Part shown: positions 1-9,205 of the stretch, in pieces
How the letters are laid out: each line of letters begins with the position of its first letter
Numbering within the stretch: the first letter of the stretch is position 1
From: Paenibacillus apiarius
GTDB taxonomy: Bacteria; Bacillota; Bacilli; Paenibacillales; Paenibacillaceae
DNA length: 64,000 nt
Direction: 5' to 3'
NCBI RefSeq assembly: GCF_017052585.1
Contig: NZ_JAFFHZ010000001.1
Coordinates: 4,526,001-4,590,000, forward strand
Notes under the pieces: generated by a model
The model's input: the letters and a program-made list of their open reading frames with translations, nothing else
Databases searched by the model: none
Told to the model about the DNA's origin: nothing
Translations under genes and position numbers: made by a program

Positions 1-2
1 TA

Positions 3-3000
3 ACAGCACGAATCCGAGGTGCTCAGACCGAATTGTGCGCGTATGTGGCCGCTTCCGAGCAGGTGCCGGCGTCCGAGCTGCGGGCTCATCTCGCCGCGAA
101 TTTGCCGGATTACATGATTCCGTCTCATTTTGTCCAGCTGGAGCGAATTCCGCTTACACCGAATGGAAAGCTGGACCGCAAGGCGCTGCCCGCGCCTGCA
201 GAGCCTGCCCGCTTTGTCCAGGATGCGGCGATGCCGAGGACAGAGCTGGAGCGGCTGATCGCGGAAGCGTGGAAAGCTGTGCTCGAGCTGGATCGCATCG
301 GCATACACGATAAATATTTCGAAGTGGGCGGCAATTCGATCAACCTCATTCAACTGCAGAGCAAGCTGCAAAGACAACTGGGGCGTGAAGTGTCTATCGT
401 CACGTTGTTCCAGTATCCAACCGTGCATGATCTGGCGGCGCATTTGGCGGGCGAAGCGGACGGGACAGGAGCCCGGTCCGACGATGGGGCATTGGCAAGC
501 AATGAGGCCGATCCCTTTTCCAAGGTTATAGACAGCCCCGCCAAGCTAGGGAATGAAGGCGTCCGGGACATAGCGGTTATAGGGATGGCCGGCAAATTTC
601 CCGGCGCGCGGAACATCGGTGAATTTTGGAGCAACCTGCAGCAGGGCAAGGAGTCGATCTCGTTCTTTACGGATGACGAGCTGGCTGAGTATGGCTTTGA
701 CCGCAGTCTCATGAAGCGGCCGGAGTTCGTCAAAGCGAAGGGCGTCCTGGACGAGATGGATAACTTCGATCCGGCCTTCTTCGGCTATACCCCCGATCAG
801 GCGGCGATTATGGATCCGCAAGTCCGGCTGCTGCATGAATGCGCTTGGCATGCCTTGGAGGATGCGGGCTGCGATCCGGAACGTCACGGCGGCTCCATTG
901 GGCTGTTTGCCGGCGTTACGAACAACTTTCATTGGTTGTCGCAGCTGTCTGATCGATTGCATGGGAACTTATCGGACATGTTTGAGGTAGATTCGCTAAA
1001 TGATGCATATACAGTCAGCACCCGTATTTCACACAAGCTGAATTTGAAAGGTCCTGCGATCAGTCTGCAAACGGCTTGCTCCACCTCGCTGGTGGCTGTC
1101 CATCTGGCGTGCCAGTCTATCCTCAGCGGCGATTGCGATCTGGCCCTGGCCGGCGGCGCGTCCATCGTGCTGCCTCACAAATCGGGGTATCTCTATCAGG
1201 AAGGCATGGTCAAGTCGCCTGACGGACATTGCCGGACCTTCGATGCCAAGGCGAAAGGAACGATAGGCGGGGACGGCGTCGGCTTCGTCGCGCTCAAATC
1301 GCTGGATGCCGCCGTGGCCGACGGGGATCGGATCTATGCGGTCATCAAAGGATCGGCCATTAACAATGACGGCAGCCGCAAGGTCGGCTATACGGCGCCA
1401 AGCGTTCAGGGGCAGGCGAACGTCATTGCACGAGCGCTGGAGGCCGCGCAAATTCCGGCGGAGAGCATCACGTACGTGGAGGCGCACGGATCGGGAACGA
1501 CGCTTGGCGATCCGATTGAGATCGAGGCATTGACGAAGGCATTCCAGTCGGTCACGTCCGGTTTTTGCCGCATCGGCTCCGTAAAAACGAACATCGGTCA
1601 TCTGGATGCCGCAGCCGGAGTGGCCGGATTGATTAAGACGGCACTGGCGCTTCATCATAAACGGATTCCGCCCAGCCTTCACTTTGAGACGCCGAATCCG
1701 AATATTGATTTTGCTAACAGCCCGTTCGTCGTCAATACCGGACTGACCGAGTGGCGGAACGATGCGTTTCCGCTGCGGGCCGGGGTCAGCTCCTTCGGTA
1801 TCGGCGGGACGAACGCGCACGTCATTATGGAGGAGGCTCCCGCGCTCCAGGAGGGAAGAGAGGGACGGTCCAGCCAGCTGCTGGTGCTGTCTGCCCAGAC
1901 GCCGGCTGCGCTCGATGCGATGACGGCCAATTTGGGCGCTTATCTTCAGGAGCATCCCGGCGTCAGCCTCGCGGACATTGCGTATACATTGCAGACCGGC
2001 CGCCGGCATTTCAAGTATCGGCGCATGCTGGCGTGCGAAACGGCCGAGGAAGCGATTGAGGCTTTGATGCCGTCAACTGATAGGGAGAGCTTCGATGAAC
2101 GGAAAGTATTGACCTTCGCCCCGGAGGATGAGCGCACATCGGTCGTGTTCATGTTCTCTGGACAAGGCTCGCAATACGTCAACATGGGAGCGGGCTTGTA
2201 CCGGGACGAACCGATATTCCGCGCAGAGATGGACCGCTGCTTCCATCTGTACCGCGATATAGCCGGCCGTGACATGAAGGAATTGCTCTACCCGTCCGCA
2301 GATGCGGAGGCGGCTGCCCTTCATCTGAATCAGACGAGGCATATCCAACCGGCCATGTTCATGTTTGAATATGCGCTCGCGCGTCTTCTCATGGCGTGGG
2401 GAGTGAAGCCGGATGCGATGATAGGCTATAGCTTCGGCGAGTATGCGGCCGCCTGCCTGGCGGGCGTCATGTCCTTGGAAGATGCGATGCGGCTCATCGT
2501 ACTGCGCGGGGAACTGATGCAGCAGGCACCGGCAGGGGCCATGCTCAGCGTGCCAATGGCCGAGGAGGACATCAAGCCGCATCTTAGCGGCACCTTGTCG
2601 CTGGCCGTCGTGAACGGACCGTCGTGCATTGTGTCCGGATCGCTCGAAGACATCGCTGCGTTCGAGCAAAAAATGAAGGCGGACAAATATTTGTGCATCC
2701 GATTGCCGGTAGCGACAGCAGGGCATTCTTCGATGCTGCACGCGGTGACGGAACCGTTTGCCGACGCCGTGCGCCAAGTCCGGCTGCATCCCCCGGACAT
2801 ACCTTATGTCTCCACGACGACGGGGTCATGGATAACGGCGGAAGAAGCCGCTGACCCGGATTATTGGATTCGGCATATGACGGACACCGTCCGCTTTGCC
2901 GACGGTATTGCACGGCTTGCTCAGGAACCGCACAGGCTGTTCGTTGAAGTCGGTCCCGGCCAAGATCTAACGTTGCTCGTACGCCGTCACCTTGACAGCA

Positions 3001-6000
3001 GCCGCGGACAGCAGGCTCTCAACCTTGTCCGTTCCGCGCAGCGCCGCGTATCGGACAGCGCCTTGTTGGTTAATCGGATCGGCAGGATATGGCTGCACGG
3101 CCAATCCGCCAATTGGAAAGCGTTCCATGGAGAACCTCGCGCCATTGTCTCCCTGCCTGCCTATCCGTTTGCGCGGCAGCGCTATTGGCTTGAACCATCT
3201 GAAGCCGCGCTGCTGCCGGCGGGAGCGGGCATGAGCAAGGGACGGCAGGCAAGCGGAAGGCTGGGCAAGCAGCCCGACATGTCCGACTGGTTCTATGTGC
3301 CCACATGGAAAAAGGAGGAATATCCGGCTGCTGCCGCAAGCTTGAACGCGGGCGCTCCGGGAAATTGGCTCGTATTTGCCGACGATGGCGGATTTGCCGC
3401 GGACATTGCCAAGCTTCTCGCTGAGCGAGGCGGGCAAGTCATTACAGTACGGGCGGGCGAGCAATTTGAGCAAGACGGATCCCGGCAGTATACGGTGAAT
3501 CCGCGGAACGAACAGCATTATACGAAGCTGTTTGCCGACCTGCAATCGTACGGGATGCTGCCGGACCGGATGGTGCATGCCTGGGGCGTATCCGCTCCAC
3601 CTAGCCCGGACGGCGGCGCGTCATGGATACGAGCGACACAGGAGCTTGGATTCTACAGCTTGCTGTATATGGCTAAGGCGTTAAAGCGGCTGAGCGCCGG
3701 TGAAGAAGTGCGCATATGGGTATTGACGGACAACATGCAAGCCATCGCCGGCGAGCCTGTCCTCTATCCAGAGAAGGCGACCGCACTCGGTCCATGCCGG
3801 GTTATTCCGCAGGAGCTGCCTCACATTCAGTGCCGCAGCATCGATATTGTATTGCCGGAAGCGGGGAGTTGGCAACGGGAAAGACTGATCCGCCGCCTGC
3901 TGGACGAATTCGATGCTTCCGGGTTCGAATCGGCTGTAGCCTATCGCGATAACGCGCGGTGGGTGCTCGGATATGAGGCGGTCAAGGTGGAAGAGCCCGA
4001 GGCCTTGGCGCCGGGGCTGCGTCAAGGCGGCGTCTATTTGATTACGGGCGGGTTAGGGTACATTGGCCAGGTGCTAAGCGGTTATCTGGCCCGAAGTGTG
4101 CAGGCGAAGCTGGTGCTCACCAGCCGCTCCGCGTTCCCGTCCCGCGATCAATGGGAGTCATGGCTTGTTGCCAATGGCGCGGAAGACGCCGTCAGCGTCC
4201 AAATCGGCAAGCTGCGCCAGCTCGAAGCCCATGGCGCGGAAGTGCTCGTGCTGTCCGCCGACGCTGCCAATCAAGGGCAAGTGGAGGCGGCAATTCAGCA
4301 GGCCGAGGCGGAGTTCGGTCCCTTGAACGGGGTCATTCACGCCGCCGGAATGACGGGAGATGCGGCATTCCGGATGTTGGAGGAGACGGACGAAACACTG
4401 TGCGAGCAGCATTTTCAAGCGAAGCTGTACGGACTGCTCGTCTTGGAGGAGGTGCTCTCAGGCAAGGAGCTTGATTTCTGCCTGCTCGCCTCGTCGCTGT
4501 CCCCGATGCTCGGCGGCTTGGGATTTTCCGCGTATGCGGCAGCGAACCATTTCATGGATGCCTATGTGCATGATCGCAATCGCCGCCAGCGCGTGCCATG
4601 GAGAAGCGTCAATTGGGACGGCTGGCAGCTGGAGGCGGAACAGACGATTCCCGGGCAAGCCGGAGCTTCGATATCCGACCTGCTCATTGCGCCTGCCGAG
4701 GGAGTCGAGCTGCTGCGGCGCTTGTTGTCTATAAGGGAAGTGAATCAGATCGTCGTATCGACCGGCAATTTGCACGAACGGATTGACAAGTGGGTGAAAC
4801 GGGAAGAGGCGCAAGAAGAGCGGACAACCCATCGTCAAGGAGATGGAGGCTTCTACTCCCGTCCCGCGTTGTCCAGCGAATATATTGCCCCTGCAACAGA
4901 GACGGAGCGCAAGCTGTGCGGGATGTGGGAACAGTTTTTCCGCATCGAGCGGATTGGCGTGCAGGACGACTTTTTCGAGCTGGGCGGCGACTCGCTCAAA
5001 GCGATTACGGTCGTGTCCGCGATTCATAAAGAACTCCAAGTCGAGATTGGCTTGCCTGCCTTTTTCAATATGCCGAATATACAGCAGCTATCCGCTTATA
5101 TCGATGCGGCGGAACAGAGCAGCTATCTCGAAATCGAACCGGCCGAGCGGCGTGACTATTACGAGCTGTCTTCCGCGCAGAAGCGTCTATACTTAATTCA
5201 ACAGATGGAGCAGGGACATACGGGGTATAACGAGATCGTCGCAGGCGTATTGGAAGGACCGCTGGACCGGGAGCGCCTGGAAGCGGTGCTGCGGCAGCTG
5301 GTGGAGCGTCATGAAAGCTTGCGCACGTCGTTTGAGCTGATCAATGGCAAACCGATGCAGAGAATCAACGACACCGTAACGTTCGAGATAGAATATGAGG
5401 ACTTCAGCGCCGACATCATCAGGCTTGGATCCGACGCTGCGCCGCCGCCTGAAGGCGAAGCGGAGACGGATGCAAGGATTCGTGCGGCGGTGGCGAGGTT
5501 CGTGCGTCCCTTTGATTTGGCCCAAGCTCCGTTGATGCGCGCCGGACTCATCAAGCTTGGGGAAGAGCGGCACGTTTTGATGGTGGATCTGCATCATATC
5601 GTATCCGACGGTTTATCGCAGGACATTTTCGTCAACGACTTCATGGCGCTGTACGCCGGACGGGAAGTGCCCGAACTTGCGCTGCAATACAAAGATTTTT
5701 CCGAATGGCAAAATCGGATGATGAACACGGACGCGATGAAGCGGCAGGGGGAGTTCTGGCTGAATCAGCTGCAGGATGCTGCGCAACTGTCCTTGCGCAC
5801 GGACTATCCCCGTTCGGAGACGAGAAGCTTCGCTGGCAGCCTCGTTCCATTTGGGCTGGATGCGCAGCGGACGCAAGCCTTGAAGTCGCTCTGCCTGAGG
5901 GAAGACGTGACATTGTTCATGGCGCTGCTCGCCGTCTTCAATCTGATGCTGGCCAAAGTATGCGTACAGGACGACATCGTGGTCGGCACGCCGATTGTTG

Positions 6001-6545
6001 GCCGCAAACAGCAAGCGCTGCAGCTTATTATCGGCAAGTTCGTCAACATGCTTCCGCTGCGCAACCGGCTGCAGGAAGAGATGAGCTTCAGCGATCTGCT
6101 TCAGGCGGTGCGGTCGACGACGTTGGATGCATTTGCCCATCAGGATTATCAGTTCGAAGAAATGGTGCAGCAGGCGGGAAGGGAGCGCGACTTGGGGCGC
6201 AATCCGATTTTCGATGTCGTGTTCGCGCTGCAAAACATGCAAAACCCGGAAATGAGCATTCCCGGCTTGACGATGAAACCGTTCCCGTTCGTTCATGACG
6301 CCTCCCATTTCGATTTGTCGCTAATCGCGGAAGAAGACGGAGAAAGATTATCGTTCAAGTTCGAATACAGCACCCGCCTATTTCAACGTGACACGATCGA
6401 GCGCTTTGCCGCTTACATGCAGGATATCGTGTCTGACGTGCTGGCGAATCCGGAGAAGAAGTTGAAGGATATTGCGATAGCGCACCATTTGGCCGAGCCG
6501 GAGCCCGTATTTCTTGCCGGAGCCCAGGGGGAATTCGGACTATGA
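3..6545 (+). CDS. Hybrid NRPS-PKS, 5' partial: (A)-PCP-KS-AT-KR-ACP-C
   Basis: The gene is cut by the left edge; its frame is open from base 3 and no start is visible. Residues counted from the TTG at 33: end of an adenylation domain (PNGKLDRKAL, 43-52), PCP (GGNS, Ser102), KS (about 178-600; TACSTS with Cys349, HGSGT, NIGHLD), AT (about 704-990), KR (about 1330-1520; GGLGYIG, catalytic Tyr in SAYAAAN), ACP (GGDSLK, about 1653) and a condensation domain (about 1690-2150) with intact HHIVSDG. By family logic an amino acid chosen by the missing A domain is extended by one ketide, the keto group is reduced, and the chain is passed to an amino acid on the next protein. The AT is atypical: GYSFGE replaces GHSxGE, and the position of the malonyl HAFH motif reads TAGH. 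I infer a non-malonyl extender, probably hydroxymalonyl-ACP as in zwittermicin and amicoumacin lines. The stop overlaps the next start (ATGA). Confidence 0.93.
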   Translation, partial: TARIRGAQTELCAYVAASEQVPASELRAHLAANLPDYMIPSHFVQLERIPLTPNGKLDRKALPAPAEPARFVQDAAMPRTELERLIAEAWKAVLELDRIGIHDKYFEVGGNSINLIQLQSKLQRQLGREVSIVTLFQYPTVHDLAAHLAGEADGTGARSDDGALASNEADPFSKVIDSPAKLGNEGVRDIAVIGMAGKFPGARNIGEFWSNLQQGKESISFFTDDELAEYGFDRSLMKRPEFVKAKGVLDEMDNFDPAFFGYTPDQAAIMDPQVRLLHECAWHALEDAGCDPERHGGSIGLFAGVTNNFHWLSQLSDRLHGNLSDMFEVDSLNDAYTVSTRISHKLNLKGPAISLQTACSTSLVAVHLACQSILSGDCDLALAGGASIVLPHKSGYLYQEGMVKSPDGHCRTFDAKAKGTIGGDGVGFVALKSLDAAVADGDRIYAVIKGSAINNDGSRKVGYTAPSVQGQANVIARALEAAQIPAESITYVEAHGSGTTLGDPIEIEALTKAFQSVTSGFCRIGSVKTNIGHLDAAAGVAGLIKTALALHHKRIPPSLHFETPNPNIDFANSPFVVNTGLTEWRNDAFPLRAGVSSFGIGGTNAHVIMEEAPALQEGREGRSSQLLVLSAQTPAALDAMTANLGAYLQEHPGVSLADIAYTLQTGRRHFKYRRMLACETAEEAIEALMPSTDRESFDERKVLTFAPEDERTSVVFMFSGQGSQYVNMGAGLYRDEPIFRAEMDRCFHLYRDIAGRDMKELLYPSADAEAAALHLNQTRHIQPAMFMFEYALARLLMAWGVKPDAMIGYSFGEYAAACLAGVMSLEDAMRLIVLRGELMQQAPAGAMLSVPMAEEDIKPHLSGTLSLAVVNGPSCIVSGSLEDIAAFEQKMKADKYLCIRLPVATAGHSSMLHAVTEPFADAVRQVRLHPPDIPYVSTTTGSWITAEEAADPDYWIRHMTDTVRFADGIARLAQEPHRLFVEVGPGQDLTLLVRRHLDSSRGQQALNLVRSAQRRVSDSALLVNRIGRIWLHGQSANWKAFHGEPRAIVSLPAYPFARQRYWLEPSEAALLPAGAGMSKGRQASGRLGKQPDMSDWFYVPTWKKEEYPAAAASLNAGAPGNWLVFADDGGFAADIAKLLAERGGQVITVRAGEQFEQDGSRQYTVNPRNEQHYTKLFADLQSYGMLPDRMVHAWGVSAPPSPDGGASWIRATQELGFYSLLYMAKALKRLSAGEEVRIWVLTDNMQAIAGEPVLYPEKATALGPCRVIPQELPHIQCRSIDIVLPEAGSWQRERLIRRLLDEFDASGFESAVAYRDNARWVLGYEAVKVEEPEALAPGLRQGGVYLITGGLGYIGQVLSGYLARSVQAKLVLTSRSAFPSRDQWESWLVANGAEDAVSVQIGKLRQLEAHGAEVLVLSADAANQGQVEAAIQQAEAEFGPLNGVIHAAGMTGDAAFRMLEETDETLCEQHFQAKLYGLLVLEEVLSGKELDFCLLASSLSPMLGGLGFSAYAAANHFMDAYVHDRNRRQRVPWRSVNWDGWQLEAEQTIPGQAGASISDLLIAPAEGVELLRRLLSIREVNQIVVSTGNLHERIDKWVKREEAQEERTTHRQGDGGFYSRPALSSEYIAPATETERKLCGMWEQFFRIERIGVQDDFFELGGDSLKAITVVSAIHKELQVEIGLPAFFNMPNIQQLSAYIDAAEQSSYLEIEPAERRDYYELSSAQKRLYLIQQMEQGHTGYNEIVAGVLEGPLDRERLEAVLRQLVERHESLRTSFELINGKPMQRINDTVTFEIEYEDFSADIIRLGSDAAPPPEGEAETDARIRAAVARFVRPFDLAQAPLMRAGLIKLGEERHVLMVDLHHIVSDGLSQDIFVNDFMALYAGREVPELALQYKDFSEWQNRMMNTDAMKRQGEFWLNQLQDAAQLSLRTDYPRSETRSFAGSLVPFGLDAQRTQALKSLCLREDVTLFMALLAVFNLMLAKVCVQDDIVVGTPIVGRKQQALQLIIGKFVNMLPLRNRLQEEMSFSDLLQAVRSTTLDAFAHQDYQFEEMVQQAGRERDLGRNPIFDVVFALQNMQNPEMSIPGLTMKPFPFVHDASHFDLSLIAEEDGERLSFKFEYSTRLFQRDTIERFAAYMQDIVSDVLANPEKKLKDIAIAHHLAEPEPVFLAGAQGEFGL

Positions 6546-9205
6546 GCGGATTCGACGGAAAAAAGGGAGGTATGGCAATGGGGTCGGAAAATCGGTTGGA
6601 TCGGCTGGCGGTAGCGGCTTCGCAAAAAAGCAAGGAGCGGGAATATTGGATGGCCGCATTGTCGGGCGAATATGATAAGAGCGGCTTCCCTTGCGATTAT
6701 GGGCGCGGAACCGGGATGACGGCTGAAGAAGTTTCGTTTTGCCTGCCGCAAGAGCTGAAGGCCCGCCTGCTGCAAGTATGCGCCGGATCGGATTCGAAGC
6801 TTCATGTGGTGTTATCCGCGGCGCTCTCTGCCTTGCTGGCAAAAATGACGAATCGCAGCGACATCGCAGTAGGGACCCCAATCTATAAGCAGCGGGAGGA
6901 AGCGGAATTCATCAATGCCGTGCTTCCGCTGCGGGCCAACGTGGATGTCTCGCTCTCGTTCAGGCAATGTCTGCTTCAGATGCAGGATACGATTGTGGCG
7001 GCAGTGGAGCATCAGAGCTATCCGATGGAACTGGTGGCGGAGCAATTGGCTCTTCCGGCGGATGATCCGATTGCCCATCCATTGTTCGAGACGGCATTGC
7101 TGCTGAGCAACATTCACGATGAGCGCTATTTCCGGAACGTGAAGTGGACGACATTGTTCTCTTTCCGCAGGACGGAGGATGGAATTGACGGTGTGGTCAA
7201 ATATAATGCGCAGCTCTTCCGCAGCGAGACGATTGCAAGCCTCGTCTCCCGTTATACGCTTCTGCTGCGGGAGGTGCTGGCGAATCCGGATCAGCCGCTG
7301 CAGAGCATCCATGTCTTGCTTCCGGGGGAGAAGGAGCGGCTTCTCGGCCCGCTGGCCGGATGCTCGTCCGATTATCCGCAGGAGCAATCCGTGCAGCGAT
7401 TGTTCGAGGAACAGGCGGCGCGCACGCCGGATGCGGCGGCCGTCGTCAGCAGGGATGGGCAACTGACGTATGGCGAGTTGAACGAAAAGGCCAACCAACT
7501 GGCGCGGACGCTGCGGGGGGCAGGGATTGAGGCGGGCGACATCGTCGGCGTACTGCTTGCCCCATCCGCCGACATGATGATCGGCATGATCGCCACACTC
7601 AAAGCCGGCGGGGCTTTTTTACCTATAGACCCGGATTACCCAGACGAACGCATTGCATTCATGCTGAAGGACAGCCGCGCGCGCGTGGTGCTGACACAGC
7701 GGCCTTTTGCCGAAAGGACGGCCGGCCGAGAAGCGTTGTGCCTTGATGATGCCGGGCTGTTCGCCGGGGGGACAGAGAACGCGGCGAGGGACAACCGCCC
7801 GGATGATCTGGCTTACGTCATCTATACGTCGGGCTCTACCGGGCAGCCGAAAGGCGTCATGATTGAGCACCGAGCACTCGTCAATCTTGCGTTCTGGCAC
7901 AATCGCGCCTTCGGCGTAGCTGCATCCGATCGCAGCATCAAGTACGCCGGCTTCGGTTTCGACGCATCGGTATGGGAAGTGTTTCCGTACCTGCTTGCGG
8001 GAGCGGCCATCCATATCGTTCCTTCGGATATCCGGCTGGATGCGCACAAGCTGGACGACTTTTTTGCAGAGCACGGCATTACAATCGCCTTCCTGCCGAC
8101 GATGATGTGCGAGCAGTTCATGGATTTGCCTGATCGGAAGCAGACGCCGCTGCGGATATTGTTAACGGGCGGAGACCGCTTAAAACGATACGCGCATGGG
8201 AGCTACCGGTTATTCAACAATTACGGGCCGACCGAGAATACAGTGGTGACCACGTTCGCCGAAATCAAGACGGAAGCGGGCGGCATCCCGATCGGACGGC
8301 CGATCGACAACACCAAAGTGTATGTGCTCGATCGGCATCTTCAGCTGCTGCCGCCGGGAGTGCCCGGCGAAATATGCGTAGCGGGCGCCGGGTTGGCCCG
8401 CGGCTATCTGGGCAGACCGGAGCTGACGGCCGAGAAGTTCGTTCCTCATCCGTTCGTTCCCGGTGAGCGTCTGTACCGGACGGGCGATCTGGGCCGCTGG
8501 CTCCCGGACGGCACGCTGGAGTACTGGGGCCGTCAGGATGACCAGGTGAAGGTGCGGGGGTACCGCATCGAGCCCGGGGAAATCGAAATGCTGCTGCGCC
8601 GGCACGAGGAAGTCCGCGAAGCGGTTATCCAGGTACGGGAGGATGAGAACGGCCAGAACATGCTGTGCGCGTACTATACCGGTCCGGCCGGCTTGTCTGC
8701 GGCCGAGCTGCGGGACCATCTGGCCGTGCGGCTGCCGGCCTATATGATTCCGGCTTATTTTGTCCGCTTGGAGCAGCTGCCTGTGACGGCAAACGGGAAG
8801 TTGGACACGAAAGCTTTGCCCAATCCGAAAGAGCGCGTTCATACCGGGAAGCAATACGTTGCGCCGCGCGGCGTCATCGAGAACACGCTGGTCCGAATCT
8901 GGGCGGACGTATTGGCTATTAGCGAAGACAAAGTCGGGGTGCTCGATACGTTTTTCGATCTGGGAGGGAACTCTTTCCAGATCGTGCAGGTGGTCAACAA
9001 GCTGAAGGAAGCGTTCGATCGCGATATCCCTGTGCCCGTCCTGTTCCAGTACACGACGGTTGCGGCGCTTGGCGATTATTTGCAACGGTTGGAGAGCGGG
9101 GAAGCCCATGTGTCCCAAGACATGGCGGACAACGAGGAAATAGATGCAGGATTCGAAACGATGGAGCAGACGCTGCTCATACTGGAGGGGGCGCACGATG
9201 ACTAA
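6542..9205 (+). CDS. NRPS module: C-terminal half of C domain, A (predicted Leu), PCP
   Basis: This 887-residue protein starts at an ATG overlapping the previous stop. An ATG at 6578 behind AAGGGAGG is a credible alternative start. Residues about 15-265 match only the C-terminal half of a condensation domain; no HHxxxDG is present, and the preceding protein already carries a complete C domain. The A domain spans about 283-770 (YTSGSTGQPKG, FDASVWEVF, NNYGPTEN, GRQDDQVKVRGYRIE, NGKLDTKAL) and the PCP carries GGNSF near 810. Reading the ten specificity positions by eye against GrsA gives D-A-W-F-L-G-N-V-V-K, the classical Leu(1) code, so L-leucine is the predicted substrate. The protein should load Leu, accept the chain from the upstream C domain and hand it to the KS of the next protein. 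The leucine call is strong if my alignment is right. The role of the half C domain, a docking relic or structural spacer, is unknown. Confidence 0.92.
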   Translation: MSGFDGKKGGMAMGSENRLDRLAVAASQKSKEREYWMAALSGEYDKSGFPCDYGRGTGMTAEEVSFCLPQELKARLLQVCAGSDSKLHVVLSAALSALLAKMTNRSDIAVGTPIYKQREEAEFINAVLPLRANVDVSLSFRQCLLQMQDTIVAAVEHQSYPMELVAEQLALPADDPIAHPLFETALLLSNIHDERYFRNVKWTTLFSFRRTEDGIDGVVKYNAQLFRSETIASLVSRYTLLLREVLANPDQPLQSIHVLLPGEKERLLGPLAGCSSDYPQEQSVQRLFEEQAARTPDAAAVVSRDGQLTYGELNEKANQLARTLRGAGIEAGDIVGVLLAPSADMMIGMIATLKAGGAFLPIDPDYPDERIAFMLKDSRARVVLTQRPFAERTAGREALCLDDAGLFAGGTENAARDNRPDDLAYVIYTSGSTGQPKGVMIEHRALVNLAFWHNRAFGVAASDRSIKYAGFGFDASVWEVFPYLLAGAAIHIVPSDIRLDAHKLDDFFAEHGITIAFLPTMMCEQFMDLPDRKQTPLRILLTGGDRLKRYAHGSYRLFNNYGPTENTVVTTFAEIKTEAGGIPIGRPIDNTKVYVLDRHLQLLPPGVPGEICVAGAGLARGYLGRPELTAEKFVPHPFVPGERLYRTGDLGRWLPDGTLEYWGRQDDQVKVRGYRIEPGEIEMLLRRHEEVREAVIQVREDENGQNMLCAYYTGPAGLSAAELRDHLAVRLPAYMIPAYFVRLEQLPVTANGKLDTKALPNPKERVHTGKQYVAPRGVIENTLVRIWADVLAISEDKVGVLDTFFDLGGNSFQIVQVVNKLKEAFDRDIPVPVLFQYTTVAALGDYLQRLESGEAHVSQDMADNEEIDAGFETMEQTLLILEGAHDD

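Noticed and set aside
1029..2009. Long minus-strand frame opposite the first KS domain
   Set aside because: It mirrors codon periodicity of the GC-rich synthase gene, has no ribosome site and no recognisable domain. The same holds for minus-strand frames at 8210-9304, 12726-14072, 14305-15561 and 32973-34070.
9144..9197. Upstream start for the first malonyl PKS gene
   Set aside because: It lies inside the previous coding sequence and lacks a ribosome site; ATG 9198 has a good one and family-typical spacing to the KS.
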